Source of the DNA: Vibrio sp. HB236076
Lineage (GTDB): Bacteria; Pseudomonadota; Gammaproteobacteria; Enterobacterales; Vibrionaceae
Length of the DNA stretch: 64,000 nt
Reading direction: 5' to 3'
NCBI RefSeq assembly: GCF_040957575.1
Contig: NZ_CP162601.1
Location: 930,001-994,000 of the forward strand
Shown: piece after piece, positions 35,556 through 44,140 of the stretch
Layout of the letters: the number at the start of each line of letters is the position of its first letter
How positions within the stretch are numbered: position 1 is the stretch's first letter
The notes under the pieces: generated by a model
What the model saw: the letters and a program-made list of their open reading frames with translations, nothing else
Database searches by the model: none
Told to the model about the DNA's origin: nothing
Translations under genes and position numbers: made by a program

Positions 35556-36917
35556 ATGAGTAAACACGACGAACCGTCGCGAGAGCAATTTAGCTCTCGA
35601 TTGGGTTTTGTACTTGCCGCTGCAGGCGCTGCAGTTGGCCTTGGTAATATTTGGGGCTTTCCGACTCAAGCGGCTAGCAATGGCGGTGGCGCGTTTCTCT
35701 TCGTCTATTTGTTGTTTGTCTTTATTGTGGCATACCCGATGCTGGTGGTTGAAATGGCCATTGGGCGTCACGGTCGCGCCAATCCGGTCGATAGTATGAG
35801 ATCACTCACCCCTCATCCGGTGCTGGCAAAGGTGTCGTCTGGTGTGGGCTGGTTGGGGCTGAGCGTGCCAAGCGCAGTTCTGGCGTTTTACAGTATTGTT
35901 GGCGGTTGGTTAATTTGTTTTTTGTTGGCTGCTCTGTGTCGACTATTCAATGTCAATGAGTTGGCACAATGGTTTACCGCTTTCACTATTGAGCGAAATG
36001 CGTTTGGTACCGTCGCTTTCTATCTGCTGACGATCATCATCGTACAAGGCGGGGTCAAACAGGGTATTGAAAAATGGTCCACGCGTCTCATGCCGGCGTT
36101 ATTTGCGTTATTTGGCCTCATGTTTGTTTACATTATGACCCAGCCTGGCGCTATTGACGGATTAGCCCATTACTTGATCCCCGATTTTGGCAAAGTATGG
36201 GACAAGCAATTACTGTTGTCGGCGATGGGGCAAGGGTTTTTCTCTTTGACCATCGGTGGGTGCTCGATGCTGATATACGGTTCTTATTTAAGTGACAAAG
36301 AAAACTTACCTAAGATGGCCTTGAGTGTCACTTTAGTGGATACCGCAGTGGCCTTTATTGCAGGCTTAGTCGTTATTCCTGCGATGTTTGTTGCCATGCA
36401 GCAAGGCGTTGACATTTATTCGAGCAGTGGCGAGTTACTCAGCTCCGATACTTTGGTGTTTACTGTCTTACCGCGTTTGTTTGAGAGTTTGGGCATATTG
36501 GGGCAGGTATTGGCAGTGGTCTTCTTTCTCTTGTTAACCATCGCCGCGCTAACGTCGTCTATTTCGATGCTAGAGTGCCCGGTCGCCTTAGTTTCAGAAC
36601 GCGCAAAAGTGTCACGTACGGTGACAAGTTGGGTGATCGGTGGTTTGGTATGTTTCTTTAGTGTGGTCATTGTCTTTCACTTTGAGCGTTTATTTGGTTT
36701 AGTGGCCATGGTGTCGACGCAGTACTTGCAGCCATTTACGGCAATGCTATTTTGTGTGTTTGGTGGTTGGGTTTGGCAGCGTGCGAGTAAAGTTAAGCAG
36801 CTGGAACAAGGTTATCCGGGGTTTAGTTTGGGTTGGTTTGGCAAAGTCTGGCCATGGTATATCAAATTTGTCTGTCCGGTGTTTGTCGCGGCAGTGCTTT
36901 GGATGTCCTTGAGCTAA
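35556..36917 (+). CDS. Sodium-dependent transporter, NSS family (probable tryptophan transporter)
   Basis: A 453-aa inner-membrane protein of the neurotransmitter:sodium symporter family (LeuT/TnaT/MhsT type). The N-terminus has FSSRLGFVLAAAGAAVGLGN then IWGFPTQAASNGGGAFLFVYL, with the unwound-helix Na+/substrate site GAAVGLGNIW, and YPMLVVEMAIGRHGR. I count 11-12 membrane segments, the bacterial 11-12-helix form. Substrate cannot be read from the protein, but the TrpR-like operator on its promoter suggests tryptophan uptake, as in TnaT relatives. It is a single gene with its own terminator. Confidence 0.88.
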   Translation: MSKHDEPSREQFSSRLGFVLAAAGAAVGLGNIWGFPTQAASNGGGAFLFVYLLFVFIVAYPMLVVEMAIGRHGRANPVDSMRSLTPHPVLAKVSSGVGWLGLSVPSAVLAFYSIVGGWLICFLLAALCRLFNVNELAQWFTAFTIERNAFGTVAFYLLTIIIVQGGVKQGIEKWSTRLMPALFALFGLMFVYIMTQPGAIDGLAHYLIPDFGKVWDKQLLLSAMGQGFFSLTIGGCSMLIYGSYLSDKENLPKMALSVTLVDTAVAFIAGLVVIPAMFVAMQQGVDIYSSSGELLSSDTLVFTVLPRLFESLGILGQVLAVVFFLLLTIAALTSSISMLECPVALVSERAKVSRTVTSWVIGGLVCFFSVVIVFHFERLFGLVAMVSTQYLQPFTAMLFCVFGGWVWQRASKVKQLEQGYPGFSLGWFGKVWPWYIKFVCPVFVAAVLWMSLS

Positions 36918-36946
36918 AAAATGACAATTTGACCGAGAAACGTCAC

Positions 36947-36978
36947 AGGGAGCGAAAACACGATCCGCTCCCTTTTTT
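36947..36978 (+). terminator. Terminator after the sodium symporter gene
   Basis: Stem AGGGAGCG (36947-36954) with CGCTCCCT (36966-36973), 11-nt loop, followed by T residues to 36978. Confidence 0.9.
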
Positions 36979-36988
36979 GATCATCGGG

Positions 36989-37180
36989 TTAACGAAATTG
37001 CCCAGCGTCGGGTAAAAATTGGTAATCTGCTTTGGCAAGTTGGTGCTCTAACGCTTGTCTGTCAATTTCAAAGAAACGACACAGCTTATCAAGATCACCG
37101 CCAAAGTCATCGCGCAACTTCATATTGACGATACTCATTAGCATTATTGGGTCCATAGTTTCAAAGTGAGTGAGATTCAT
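36989..37180 (-). CDS. DUF4250 domain protein
   Basis: A 63-aa protein, beginning [20 protein letters not shown] then [20 protein letters not shown], which I recognise as DUF4250. No function is known. The helical pattern with [20 protein letters not shown] could be a small helix-turn-helix-like fold. Its ATG overlaps the stop of the upstream yaeP-like gene by 4 nt, so they are expressed together. Confidence 0.85.
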   Translation of the reverse strand: MNLTHFETMDPIMLMSIVNMKLRDDFGGDLDKLCRFFEIDRQALEHQLAKADYQFLPDAGQFR

Positions 37181-37386
37181 TGGTCATCCTCGATATCGGA
37201 AATCAGTAAATTGGCCGCCGCGAAAGCCGCTTTATTTCGGGTGTCTTTAGGGAGTTGTTGATCGTTGGCAATGTCATTTAAGGCCAGCAAAGTGCTGCGC
37301 AGCGCTTGCGGAACATAGGCCAAATCGCCACTGCCTATCTGAGCGTAGAACTCGCGAACCAAGGGACAACAATCATAGACTTTCAT
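37177..37386 (-). CDS. yaeP: UPF0253 family protein YaeP
   Basis: A 69-aa protein matching E. coli YaeP in [20 protein letters not shown] then [14 protein letters not shown], and [17 protein letters not shown]. Function unknown. I chose ATG 37386; the open frame continues to 37503 but that extension has no family match. It overlaps the DUF4250 gene (ATGA). In E. coli yaeP lies close to proS, as here (proS is the next gene on the strand, though downstream). Confidence 0.88.
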   Translation of the reverse strand: MKVYDCCPLVREFYAQIGSGDLAYVPQALRSTLLALNDIANDQQLPKDTRNKAAFAAANLLISDIEDDQ

Positions 37387-37599
37387 GCTTTTCTCACTGT
37401 GATAATCAACCTTGGTATCATAATACGCCCATCGCGGGCTACAGTATTGAGCTCGCTCAATAAACCGCGTTATTGTAACAAGCTTCTTCGCACCTGTGAT
37501 CACAAGCGGTGCAGAAAAAGTGTGGTCAGTGATTAAATCAGCGTGTTTTTTAACCTAGTGCTAGCAATACAGCGTTTATTCTTTTCATTGGCGTCATAA

Positions 37600-37629
37600 A
37601 AAAAGAGACAGCCTCGACTGTCTCTTTTT
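37600..37629. terminator. Terminator between yaeP-side genes and proS
   Basis: Perfect 12-bp stem AAAAAGAGACAG (37600-37611) with CTGTCTCTTTTT (37618-37629), 6-nt loop, A and T runs on either side. On the minus strand it follows the proS stop (37647) and ends that message. Confidence 0.93.
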
Positions 37630-37646
37630 AGGGTGAAAGAATGGGG

Positions 37647-39365
37647 TTATCCCTTCACTTGGTCGGTGATGAAGTTGAGCATGTCATCGATAGCGACGGT
37701 GGATTTCTCACCGTTGCGACGGTTTTTGTACTCAAAATTACCTTCATCCATACTGCGATCACCAATGATAATCGTGTGTGGAATACCGATAAGCTCCATG
37801 TCGGAGAACATCACACCAGGGCGTTCTTTACGATCGTCAAACAAGACATCAATGCCTGCGGCCGTCAGTGATTGGTAAAGGGCTTCAGCCGCCTCTTGTA
37901 CGCGTGTGGACTTATGCATGTTCATCGGTACGATCGCCACTTGGAACGGCGCAATCGCGTCAGGCCAAATGATGCCGTATTTATCGTGGTTTTGCTCAAT
38001 CGCGGCCGCGACCACGCGAGAAACCCCAATACCGTAACAGCCCATTTCTAGGATGGCATTCTTGCCGTCAGGACCGAGTACACCACAGTTCATTTTTTCA
38101 GAATAATTGGTGCCTAACTGGAAAATATGACCGACTTCAATACCGCGTTTTAGTTGAATTACGCCTTTGCCACATGGGCTTGGGTCGCCTTCAACCACGT
38201 TGCGAAGATCGGCGATAGGACCAAGTTGGACATCTCTGTCCCAGTTAACGCCAAAGTAGTGCTGGCCATCAATATTAGCGCCTGCGGCGAAATCACTCAT
38301 CACGGCAACACTGTGATCGACAATGAATGGCAAGTTCAGGTTTACTGGGCCAAGAGAGCCAGGGCCAGCACCAATTAGGTTGCGAATTTCCTCTTCGGTG
38401 GCAAATTCCAGCGGCGCGGCCACTTGAGGAAGGTTTTCAGCCTTGACTTCATTGAGCTCGTGATCGCCACGAATAATTAGGCCAATAATACTTGCGTCTA
38501 CCTCATCGGAGGCTTTGACAAATAAGGTTTTAACGGTTTTGGTGATCTCGATACCGTGCTGTTCGACCAGCTGAGCAATGGTTTTGGCATTGGGCGTGTC
38601 GACTAAGGTCATTTCAACGGTAGGCGCGTCTTTTTGTGCTTTATCGGCAACCGCTTGCGCTTTTTCGATGTTGGCGGCGTAGTCAGATTCACTTGAAAAT
38701 GCAATTAAGTCTTCACCGCTTTCAGCCAGCACGTGAAATTCTTGTGAGCCACTGCCGCCAATGGCACCACTATCGGCCAGTACCGGACGGTAATCTAAGC
38801 CCATGCGATCAAAGGCGTGACAATAGGCGTCGTGCATCGCATCGTAAGACTTTTGCAAGCCTTCTTTGTCGATGTCGAAGCTGTAAGCGTCCATCATGGA
38901 AAATTCACGGGCGCGCATCACACCAAAGCGCGGGCGACGCTCATCGCGGAATTTGGTCTGAATCTGATAAAGGTTAAGCGGTAACTGTTTGTAAGAGTTC
39001 ACTTCGTTGCGAACCAAGTGAGTGATCACTTCTTCAGCCGTAGGGCTTAAGACAAACGGACGCTCATGGCGATCAGTAAAGCGAAGGAGTTCTGGGCCCA
39101 TTTTTTCTGAGCGGCCGGTTTCTTCCCACAACTCAAACGGCTGAACCACAGGCATGAGCGTTTCAATCGCGCCTGCTCGGTCGATTTCTTGGCGAACAAT
39201 GTTTTCGACTTTTCTCAATACGCGCAGACCGGTTGGTAGCCAAGTATAAAGACCTGAAGCTAGCTTGCGGATCATCCCCGCACGTAGCATCAGCTGGTGG
39301 CTCACGACTTCAGCGTCGTTTGGGGTCTCCTTTAGAGTGGAAAGAAGATAATTACTGGTACGCAT
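37647..39365 (-). CDS. proS: Prolyl-tRNA synthetase
   Basis: ProS charges tRNA-Pro. The 572-aa product is the bacterial type with an editing insertion. Class II motifs: [21 protein letters not shown] (motif 1 region), [28 protein letters not shown] (motif 2), [20 protein letters not shown] (motif 3). The INS editing domain (about residues 225-400) has [14 protein letters not shown] and [12 protein letters not shown], which hydrolyses Ala-tRNA-Pro. The C-terminal anticodon-binding domain has [11 protein letters not shown] and [28 protein letters not shown] 39365 aligns with E. coli [15 protein letters not shown]. Confidence 0.97.
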   Translation of the reverse strand: MRTSNYLLSTLKETPNDAEVVSHQLMLRAGMIRKLASGLYTWLPTGLRVLRKVENIVRQEIDRAGAIETLMPVVQPFELWEETGRSEKMGPELLRFTDRHERPFVLSPTAEEVITHLVRNEVNSYKQLPLNLYQIQTKFRDERRPRFGVMRAREFSMMDAYSFDIDKEGLQKSYDAMHDAYCHAFDRMGLDYRPVLADSGAIGGSGSQEFHVLAESGEDLIAFSSESDYAANIEKAQAVADKAQKDAPTVEMTLVDTPNAKTIAQLVEQHGIEITKTVKTLFVKASDEVDASIIGLIIRGDHELNEVKAENLPQVAAPLEFATEEEIRNLIGAGPGSLGPVNLNLPFIVDHSVAVMSDFAAGANIDGQHYFGVNWDRDVQLGPIADLRNVVEGDPSPCGKGVIQLKRGIEVGHIFQLGTNYSEKMNCGVLGPDGKNAILEMGCYGIGVSRVVAAAIEQNHDKYGIIWPDAIAPFQVAIVPMNMHKSTRVQEAAEALYQSLTAAGIDVLFDDRKERPGVMFSDMELIGIPHTIIIGDRSMDEGNFEYKNRRNGEKSTVAIDDMLNFITDQVKG

Positions 39366-39466
39366 TTATGGGTTCCGTTTCATTCAAAGTTAGAAAAATT
39401 GCCGAACCTCTTTGAGGGTAGGCAAGATAACAAGTAGGGGCTCATAATAACAGTCAAAACCGTTCG

Positions 39467-40177
39467 TCAAAAGTCTTCAATGCTCAATACTGCAATTCTA
39501 TTACCCTGGAACTGGAATTTTACATCCCAATCAAACAGTCGCACGGAATAAACCTTATCATCGTGTTGTTTTTTATAGGCGGGGCGAGGGTCTTGACTTA
39601 GGACTTCACTGATCACTTGGCGTCGGTAATCGCGATCGCCACAGCGCTCGAGTTGGTGTTGTGCAGTCATGTCAAAAACGACCTCGAATCGGGTAGGTGG
39701 CTCTGGGGCATATCCCCCTTGCGCATCATCGATACCGTCGGCGTAGGGTAGGTAGGGCTTAATATCGATAATGGGTGTGTTATCAACTAAATCCGCGCCG
39801 CTGACTTCAACGTAATACTGGCCGTTAACGTGAATAATGCCCTCGAATTTGACCACCGACATCCCAATGTGATTCGGGCGAAATGTTGCGCGCGAGGCGA
39901 ACACCCCCACCCGTTGATTTCCTCCCAGCCGAGGAGGCCTTACGGTTGGCTTCCAACCGGCGGCAATATTTTGATCAAATAAAAACAGCAGCCACAAATG
40001 TGAGAAAGCGTCTAAGCCTCGTACGCTGTCTGGGTGATTCACGTGATGGCAAAGCTTTATTTGCGATCGCACACTGGGTGCCAGGTTGGGTTGTCTTGGC
40101 ACCGCAAACTTTTCCTTATAAGGACTATTTAGGTAGCCAATCGGGGATATGGAGTATTGTTGGGTTGTCATCATCAT
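39467..40177 (-). CDS. trmO: tRNA (t6A37-N6)-methyltransferase TrmO
   Basis: TrmO (YaeB/TsaA) methylates N6 of threonylcarbamoyladenosine 37 in tRNA-Thr to m6t6A. The 236-aa product has YSISPIGYLNSPYKEKFAVP near the start, GLDAFSHLWLLFLFDQN, RPPRLGGNQRVGVFASRATF then RPNHIGMSVVKF (the beta-barrel SAM site), LVDNTPIIDIKPYLPYAD, and a C-terminal DPRPAYKK. Three ATGs in a row (40177, 40174, 40171) make the exact start uncertain. It modifies the same base family as TcdA in this window. In E. coli it is also next to proS. Confidence 0.95.
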   Translation of the reverse strand: MMMTTQQYSISPIGYLNSPYKEKFAVPRQPNLAPSVRSQIKLCHHVNHPDSVRGLDAFSHLWLLFLFDQNIAAGWKPTVRPPRLGGNQRVGVFASRATFRPNHIGMSVVKFEGIIHVNGQYYVEVSGADLVDNTPIIDIKPYLPYADGIDDAQGGYAPEPPTRFEVVFDMTAQHQLERCGDRDYRRQVISEVLSQDPRPAYKKQHDDKVYSVRLFDWDVKFQFQGNRIAVLSIEDF

Positions 40178-40263
40178 CGGAAAAAACAGGTAAACACAAA
40201 GTAAATTAGCATATTGCTATTCATTCGACTATCGCGAATAAAGAGGGATTGACCGATTAAGTA

Positions 40264-40286
40264 GATATGTTATGTTATAACATATC
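40264..40286 (+). promoter_or_regulatory. Zur box upstream of rpmE2-rpmJ2
   Basis: GATATGTTAT-GTT-ATAACATATC is a perfect 10-3-10 palindrome and fits the gammaproteobacterial Zur operator (GAAATGTTATA-N-TATAACATTTC). It lies 22 bp before the bL31B start. Zinc-loaded Zur would repress; zinc shortage would release. Confidence 0.92.
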
Positions 40287-40307
40287 TTAACTTGGAGGGG
40301 CTATTTA

Positions 40308-40565
40308 ATGAAAAAAAGTATTCATCCCACTTATCGAGAGGTGTTGTTTCACGACACCAGTGTTGATCATTATTTTTTAGTCGGTTCGACCATGGCAACA
40401 GATCGCACTAAAGAGTGGCAGGGGAAAACCTACCCTTATGTCACGATTGAGGTCTCGTCAGAGTCGCATCCTCATTACACGGGTAAGCAGCGCGTAGTGC
40501 AAAAAGAGGGCCGTGTCGCCAACTTTAACCGTCGTTTTCAGTCGTTCTCAAAAGGGGAAAAATAA
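40308..40565 (+). CDS. rpmE2: Ribosomal protein bL31 type B (zinc-independent)
   Basis: The 85-aa bL31B paralogue (YkgM) replaces zinc-binding bL31 under zinc starvation and so frees zinc. It begins [20 protein letters not shown] and contains no cysteine at all, so the zinc site is absent, as expected for the type B form. Conserved end [12 protein letters not shown]. The ribosome site is ggagggg. Its stop overlaps the rpmJ2 start by one base. Control by the Zur box just upstream is strongly indicated. Confidence 0.96.
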   Translation: MKKSIHPTYREVLFHDTSVDHYFLVGSTMATDRTKEWQGKTYPYVTIEVSSESHPHYTGKQRVVQKEGRVANFNRRFQSFSKGEK

Positions 40566-40690
40566 TGAAAGTGGTCAAGTCATTAAAAAGTGCGAAAAAT
40601 CGCCACCCGGGTTGTCAAATCGTTAAACGCCGTGGTCGTATGTTCGTTATCTGTAAAGAAAACCCGCGATTTAAAGCGGTGCAAAAATAA
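40565..40690 (+). CDS. rpmJ2: Ribosomal protein bL36 type B (zinc-independent)
   Basis: A 41-aa protein, [20 protein letters not shown] then [21 protein letters not shown], the YkgO form of bL36. The zinc-binding form has CxxC...C...H; here the first cysteine of the CxxC and the final histidine are missing (only two cysteines remain), so it should not need zinc. The start overlaps the bL31B stop (TAATG), so the pair is translated together under Zur control. Confidence 0.95.
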   Translation: MKVVKSLKSAKNRHPGCQIVKRRGRMFVICKENPRFKAVQK

Positions 40691-40713
40691 TCGCCACCGC
40701 TTTAAAGGCGATT
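40670..40713. terminator. Overlapping alternative hairpins between rpmJ2 and yaiI
   Basis: Two stems share sequence: TTTAAAGCGGT (40670-40680) with ACCGCTTTAAA (40696-40706), 11 bp; and AATCGCC (40689-40695) with GGCGATT (40707-40713), 7 bp. They cannot form together fully. On the minus strand the second is followed by ATTTTTG, a fair terminator for yaiI; on the plus strand the first would protect the rpmJ2 3' end. Confidence 0.65.
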
Positions 40714-41155
40714 AAACCTGTCGATATGCTTTTTCAAGCTGATTGATAAAGTTTTGTTTTTCTTGGGCCGAAAGCGCGTTAGGGCCGCCTGTCTGAACGC
40801 CAGAGTCTCTTAACGTTTGCATAAAGTCCCGCATCGCTAAGCGGGACTTTATCGTCTCTGAAACCAAGCGCTCACCTTTAGGAGTGATAACTTTGACATC
40901 GAGTTCAAGCAATTGAGCGGCGAGCGCTAAGTCTTGAGTGATGGCCAAATCTTGGCGATGAATTTGCTCAACGATGGTATCGTCGGCGACATCGAAACCT
41001 TTGGCAACTTGATATTGACGAATTAAATGGCGTTTGGGCAAGGGTAAAGTGTGGTTGGCAACAAAAATACACTCCGTTTCATTGCGCTCACTAAACCTCA
41101 GTATTATATCGCGGATGGCTTTAGGGCAAGCATCGGCATCAATCCAAATCTTCAT
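40712..41155 (-). CDS. yaiI: UPF0178 family protein YaiI
   Basis: A 147-aa protein of the YaiI/YqxD family, with a PIN-like NYN nuclease fold predicted for the family. It begins MKIWIDADACPKAIRDIILR, the hallmark IDADACP, and has GFDVADDTIVEQI, AITQDLALAAQLLE and the C-terminal SGVQTGGPNAL. The acidic residues (Asp6, Asp8) would be a metal site, but no activity is established as far as I know. It begins 1 nt after the stop of the 97-aa gene, so translation is probably coupled. Confidence 0.92.
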   Translation of the reverse strand: MKIWIDADACPKAIRDIILRFSERNETECIFVANHTLPLPKRHLIRQYQVAKGFDVADDTIVEQIHRQDLAITQDLALAAQLLELDVKVITPKGERLVSETIKSRLAMRDFMQTLRDSGVQTGGPNALSAQEKQNFINQLEKAYRQV

Positions 41156-41156
41156 G

Positions 41157-41450
41157 TTATTTTGCTTTTATTTGTCGTTCTAAAAACAGCAACTTCTCTC
41201 GTAAATGAGTCACTTCACTTTCTAATTCTGCCACTCTGGAGGCTAAGTCGCTGTCGCTTTGGTTTTGCACTTCGACTTTAGGAACACTTTTTTGTTGTTT
41301 CCAGCGTTTCATGGTCGCGATTAAGGCCGGCATGGGCACGGGTTGGCTTAGGCGGGCTTTGATTAAGGCAACGCTTGGGGTTTTATTCTCGCGCTCCAGT
41401 TGAGTTAAAATTTGCGTCAGTTCCGTTGTAACATCACGGCTATTATCCAT
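41157..41450 (-). CDS. Small coiled-coil protein, possibly KfrA_N-like
   Basis: I do not know this 97-aa protein by name. The N-terminal half (VTTELTQILTQLERENKTPS then VALIKARLSQPVPMPALIATMKRWKQQ) resembles the KfrA N-terminal DNA-binding pattern: a helix, 'P(T/S)v..vk.rL', then a helix ending in a W. The C-terminal third (SRVAELESEVTHLREKLLFL) has a leucine/valine heptad pattern of a coiled coil. So a small dimeric nucleic-acid-binding protein is possible. It has a perfect ribosome site (aaggagg) 7 nt before the ATG, arguing for real expression, and is followed by yaiI. Confidence 0.75.
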   Translation of the reverse strand: MDNSRDVTTELTQILTQLERENKTPSVALIKARLSQPVPMPALIATMKRWKQQKSVPKVEVQNQSDSDLASRVAELESEVTHLREKLLFLERQIKAK

Positions 41451-41564
41451 TCAATTTGCCTCCTTAGTGATCTTAGAATATTGAGCATAACAGATGCCAA
41501 TCGGCCCAAATAGAGCGTGATGGCTCATCGATTGTAAAGCCGTCTGCCTATCATGACAGCCTTC

Positions 41565-41873
41565 TCATTGGCTGTCGACAATGCGATAGGGGGGAATGTC
41601 CCACCGCTGAGCTCGTGGCCCATGCATGTGCAGTATGGCTTGGTAGCAATCATCACCAAGAGAAGAAAACTCGAACTGAAATTGATAAATCCAGCGCCAC
41701 TCGGTCGTTGCACAAGGCCACTGTAGACGGTGTAAAGAGACACTGATCAACTGTAAATCGAGTTGTTTGCATTTATGGCTAATTAACACATGGGCGCGCT
41801 CTGCCTGCTGACGATGCTGCCAGAACAAACAAGCGAGTGCCATGATCAAGACAAGGGCGATCAGTGTCTGCAT
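41565..41873 (-). CDS. DUF3301 family membrane-anchored protein
   Basis: A 102-aa protein with an N-terminal membrane helix (LIALVLIMALACLFWQ) followed by RQQAERAHVLISHKCKQLDL then QLISVSLHRLQW and YQFQFEFSSLGDDCYQAILH, ending PPYRIVD. This is the DUF3301 pattern. Function unknown. It starts 4 nt after the DUF3549 gene stop, so they form an operon. A GACAGCC/GGCTGTC hairpin overlaps its last codons without a T-run. Confidence 0.85.
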   Translation of the reverse strand: MQTLIALVLIMALACLFWQHRQQAERAHVLISHKCKQLDLQLISVSLHRLQWPCATTEWRWIYQFQFEFSSLGDDCYQAILHMHGPRAQRWDIPPYRIVDSQ

Positions 41874-41877
41874 CTGG

Positions 41878-42915
41878 CTATCCTCTGGTTGCTTGTTGTA
41901 ACTGCAATAACGCCTGCGCTAATTCTGCCGATGGTTGGCTGTGCAGCAGGGGTAAAATCACTTGGCGCAGTTGGGGCAACATAACTAAATCGGCAAACAG
42001 CTGATTGAATAAGGCCTGATCTTGTCGTTTTGCCAGTTGTAATAAAAAGGCTTCACTGTCGATGGGGTTGTCTAGCCAGTGCCAATTTCGCCCTGCAACA
42101 GCAATCAAGACCTCTTTGTGACACAAGTGAGGGTTGGCCCATAGCCAGGATAATACCGCTTGCTGTTGGCTTTTCGCGGCTCCGCTAACGGCGCGAAGCA
42201 GGGCACTGATCAGGAATATGTCGGCGTCGGGCGCTTGCGCTTGTTGGTATAGGCGCTGCTCTAAAGCGTTTAAAAGGGCTTTAGGGGGAGTGAGGTGTTC
42301 TACCATACCCAATAAAGCATAAAGAGGGCTAAGAGGCAATTGAGGTAAAGCGTCGATGAGATGAACGAGATTATTGTCCTCGTTTAAGCGGCAGCAGTAA
42401 TCACTGATCCCTTGTAAGCCAAGGTGTTGCCAGTTGGACAGAGCACTTGGGCTGCGAAAGTAGGCTTGGGTTGGGGCGTAAAACTGACTGGCGGGTAAAG
42501 CAAGTTGCACGCTTAACTGGCTGTTGAATACGGCCAGTTTATCTTCTTTGGGCTTGAAGTTATACGGGTTGTTAGCCAAGTGCTCTTGTTGTTCTTCACT
42601 GAGCGGGGCGGCTAGGTTGTGACCAATGGCTTGAACAATGTACTGCAGATACTGGCCGATATCCGCAGCATTGAGCAGGCCTCTTTCGTCGAGTGGAAAG
42701 GTGAGAAACCAAATCCAAGGTTGTTGTTCTTGATTCCAATAAGCTAACGCAAACTGTGCGCGCTTTTGTACTGGGTAGGGATAGGCTTGTCTGCCTTGCT
42801 CGATATTTTCAAAATCTTGGCAAGTGATGGGCGTTACTCGGCGGCCTAAATCGTAAACTTGGTATTGGCACCCGCTTTGCGTCACCAATTGGCTCAGCGT
42901 ATTAATCGCATTCAT
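41878..42915 (-). CDS. DUF3549 family protein
   Basis: A 345-aa soluble protein. The N-terminus (TLSQLVTQSGCQYQVYDLGR then RVTPITCQDFENIEQGRQAYPYP) and AFWNQ-type WIWFLTFPLDERGLL are what I recall for DUF3549. The C-terminal two thirds is helical, rich in L, A and Q, and could be a HEAT-like array. Function unknown. It heads a minus-strand unit with the DUF3301 gene and is divergent from yqcC-truC over 74 bp. Confidence 0.85.
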   Translation of the reverse strand: MNAINTLSQLVTQSGCQYQVYDLGRRVTPITCQDFENIEQGRQAYPYPVQKRAQFALAYWNQEQQPWIWFLTFPLDERGLLNAADIGQYLQYIVQAIGHNLAAPLSEEQQEHLANNPYNFKPKEDKLAVFNSQLSVQLALPASQFYAPTQAYFRSPSALSNWQHLGLQGISDYCCRLNEDNNLVHLIDALPQLPLSPLYALLGMVEHLTPPKALLNALEQRLYQQAQAPDADIFLISALLRAVSGAAKSQQQAVLSWLWANPHLCHKEVLIAVAGRNWHWLDNPIDSEAFLLQLAKRQDQALFNQLFADLVMLPQLRQVILPLLHSQPSAELAQALLQLQQATRG

Positions 42916-42989
42916 AGTGGTTATCTTTCATTGGTCTTTGGCTTATACATGGTATTCTATTGGCCATTTTCAAGATTAGATAGTGAAAG

Positions 42990-43310
42990 ATGACCACAAG
43001 CGACCAATCTTTATCCCTTCTTTTAACGCAGCTAGAGTCGGCGTTAAAAGAAGCGCAGTGCTGGCAGGTTGAACCGCCAAGCTCTGAACAAATGGCTAGC
43101 CAACAACCTTTTTCGTTAGACACCTTAGCGCCAGAGGCCTGGTTGCAATGGGTCTTTATTCCTAAACTGCGCGCTTTGATCGACGATAAAAAGCCATTGC
43201 CACGTGGTTACTCAATACGACCGTATTTTGAGCAAAGCTGGCAAAATGACACTCGTTATCAAGCGATCTTGGCGGTCATTGCCGACATCGATGAGGTTGC
43301 CAATGCTTGA
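42990..43310 (+). CDS. yqcC: YqcC family protein
   Basis: A 106-aa protein with the YqcC core: LLTQLESALKEAQCWQVEPP, PFSLDTLAPEAWLQWVFIPK then LRALIDDKKPLPRGYSIRPYFEQ. E. coli YqcC has a known structure but no known role. Its end overlaps the start of truC by 8 nt, as in E. coli, where yqcC and truC are also paired. I suspect a helper function for the pseudouridine synthase, but this is inference from pairing alone. Confidence 0.9.
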   Translation: MTTSDQSLSLLLTQLESALKEAQCWQVEPPSSEQMASQQPFSLDTLAPEAWLQWVFIPKLRALIDDKKPLPRGYSIRPYFEQSWQNDTRYQAILAVIADIDEVANA

Positions 43311-44025
43311 GATAGTGTATCGAGATGAACACTTGATTGCGGTAAACAAGCCGGCGGGCATGTTAGTTCACCGCTCATGGTTAGATAAGCACGAAACACA
43401 GTTTGTCATGCAAACGCTCCGCGACCAGATTGGCCAGCACGTTTTTCCGTTACATCGCCTTGATAGGCCGACCTCTGGCGTGTTGCTGTTTGCTTTATCG
43501 AGCGAGGTAGCCGCGCAATTTATGCCCATCTTTGCTGAGCATAAAATTGAAAAGACCTATCATGCGATCATTCGCGGTTGGATAACACAAGCGGGACGTT
43601 TGGATTATCCTCTGAGCCAAGAGCGCGATAAAATCGCCGACAAGCACGCCCGTGAAGACAAACCCGAACAACCGGCAGTCACGGATTATCAACCATTAGC
43701 GCAAGTGGAAGTGCCATTGCCTTCTGGCCGTTTTGATACGACGCGTTATGGTTTGGTCAGGCTACAGCCGTTAACGGGCCGCAAACACCAATTGCGTCGT
43801 CATTTGGCTCATTTGCGCCATCCCATTGTTGGCGACACCTCCCATGGTGATGGCAAACACAACAAGCGATTTCGCGAGGTCTACGACAGCCATCGACTGC
43901 TACTTCACGCGTCTCGTCTTCGCTTTGAGCACCCGCTCACCGGTCAAGCCATCGACATCAGCGCGCCTGTCGATGAAACCTGGCAGCGATTACTGGCTCA
44001 ATTTGGTTGGCAAGGGATTTGGTAA
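43303..44025 (+). CDS. truC: tRNA pseudouridine(65) synthase TruC
   Basis: TruC makes pseudouridine 65 in tRNA-Ile1 and tRNA-Asp. The 240-aa product begins MLEIVYRDEHLIAVNKPAGM and has the RluA-family catalytic motif HRLDRPTSGVLLFALS with the Asp nucleophile near residue 54, then KTYHAIIRGW and TGRKHQLRRHLAHLRHPIVGD. The frame opens earlier (43204) inside yqcC, but ATG 43303 matches the family start. It shares an 8-nt overlap with yqcC. Confidence 0.94.
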   Translation: MLEIVYRDEHLIAVNKPAGMLVHRSWLDKHETQFVMQTLRDQIGQHVFPLHRLDRPTSGVLLFALSSEVAAQFMPIFAEHKIEKTYHAIIRGWITQAGRLDYPLSQERDKIADKHAREDKPEQPAVTDYQPLAQVEVPLPSGRFDTTRYGLVRLQPLTGRKHQLRRHLAHLRHPIVGDTSHGDGKHNKRFREVYDSHRLLLHASRLRFEHPLTGQAIDISAPVDETWQRLLAQFGWQGIW

Positions 44026-44071
44026 GTCATCGTTGAAAGGGGAGGATCACTCCCCTAAGCCGCGAATGAAA

Positions 44072-44095
44072 AGCGCAGCGTATTCTCGCTGCGCT
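44072..44095 (-). terminator. Hairpin in the truC/yaeH convergent gap
   Basis: Perfect 9-bp stem AGCGCAGCG (44072-44080) with CGCTGCGCT (44087-44095). On the minus strand it is followed by TTTTC, so it most likely ends yaeH. A second hairpin, AGGGGAG/CTCCCCT (44038-44056), lies just after truC. Confidence 0.7.
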
Positions 44096-44140
44096 CTCGG
44101 TGTCGTGCGTTTTATATAGACCCGTGTTGAGTTGGCCTGG

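Noticed and set aside
42866..42880. TGGCAC-N5-TTGC, a sigma54 -24/-12 match pointing toward yqcC-truC
   Set aside because: It lies within the coding region of the DUF3549 gene on the opposite strand, with no nearby enhancer-like site, and the targets are housekeeping genes. Chance match is more likely.
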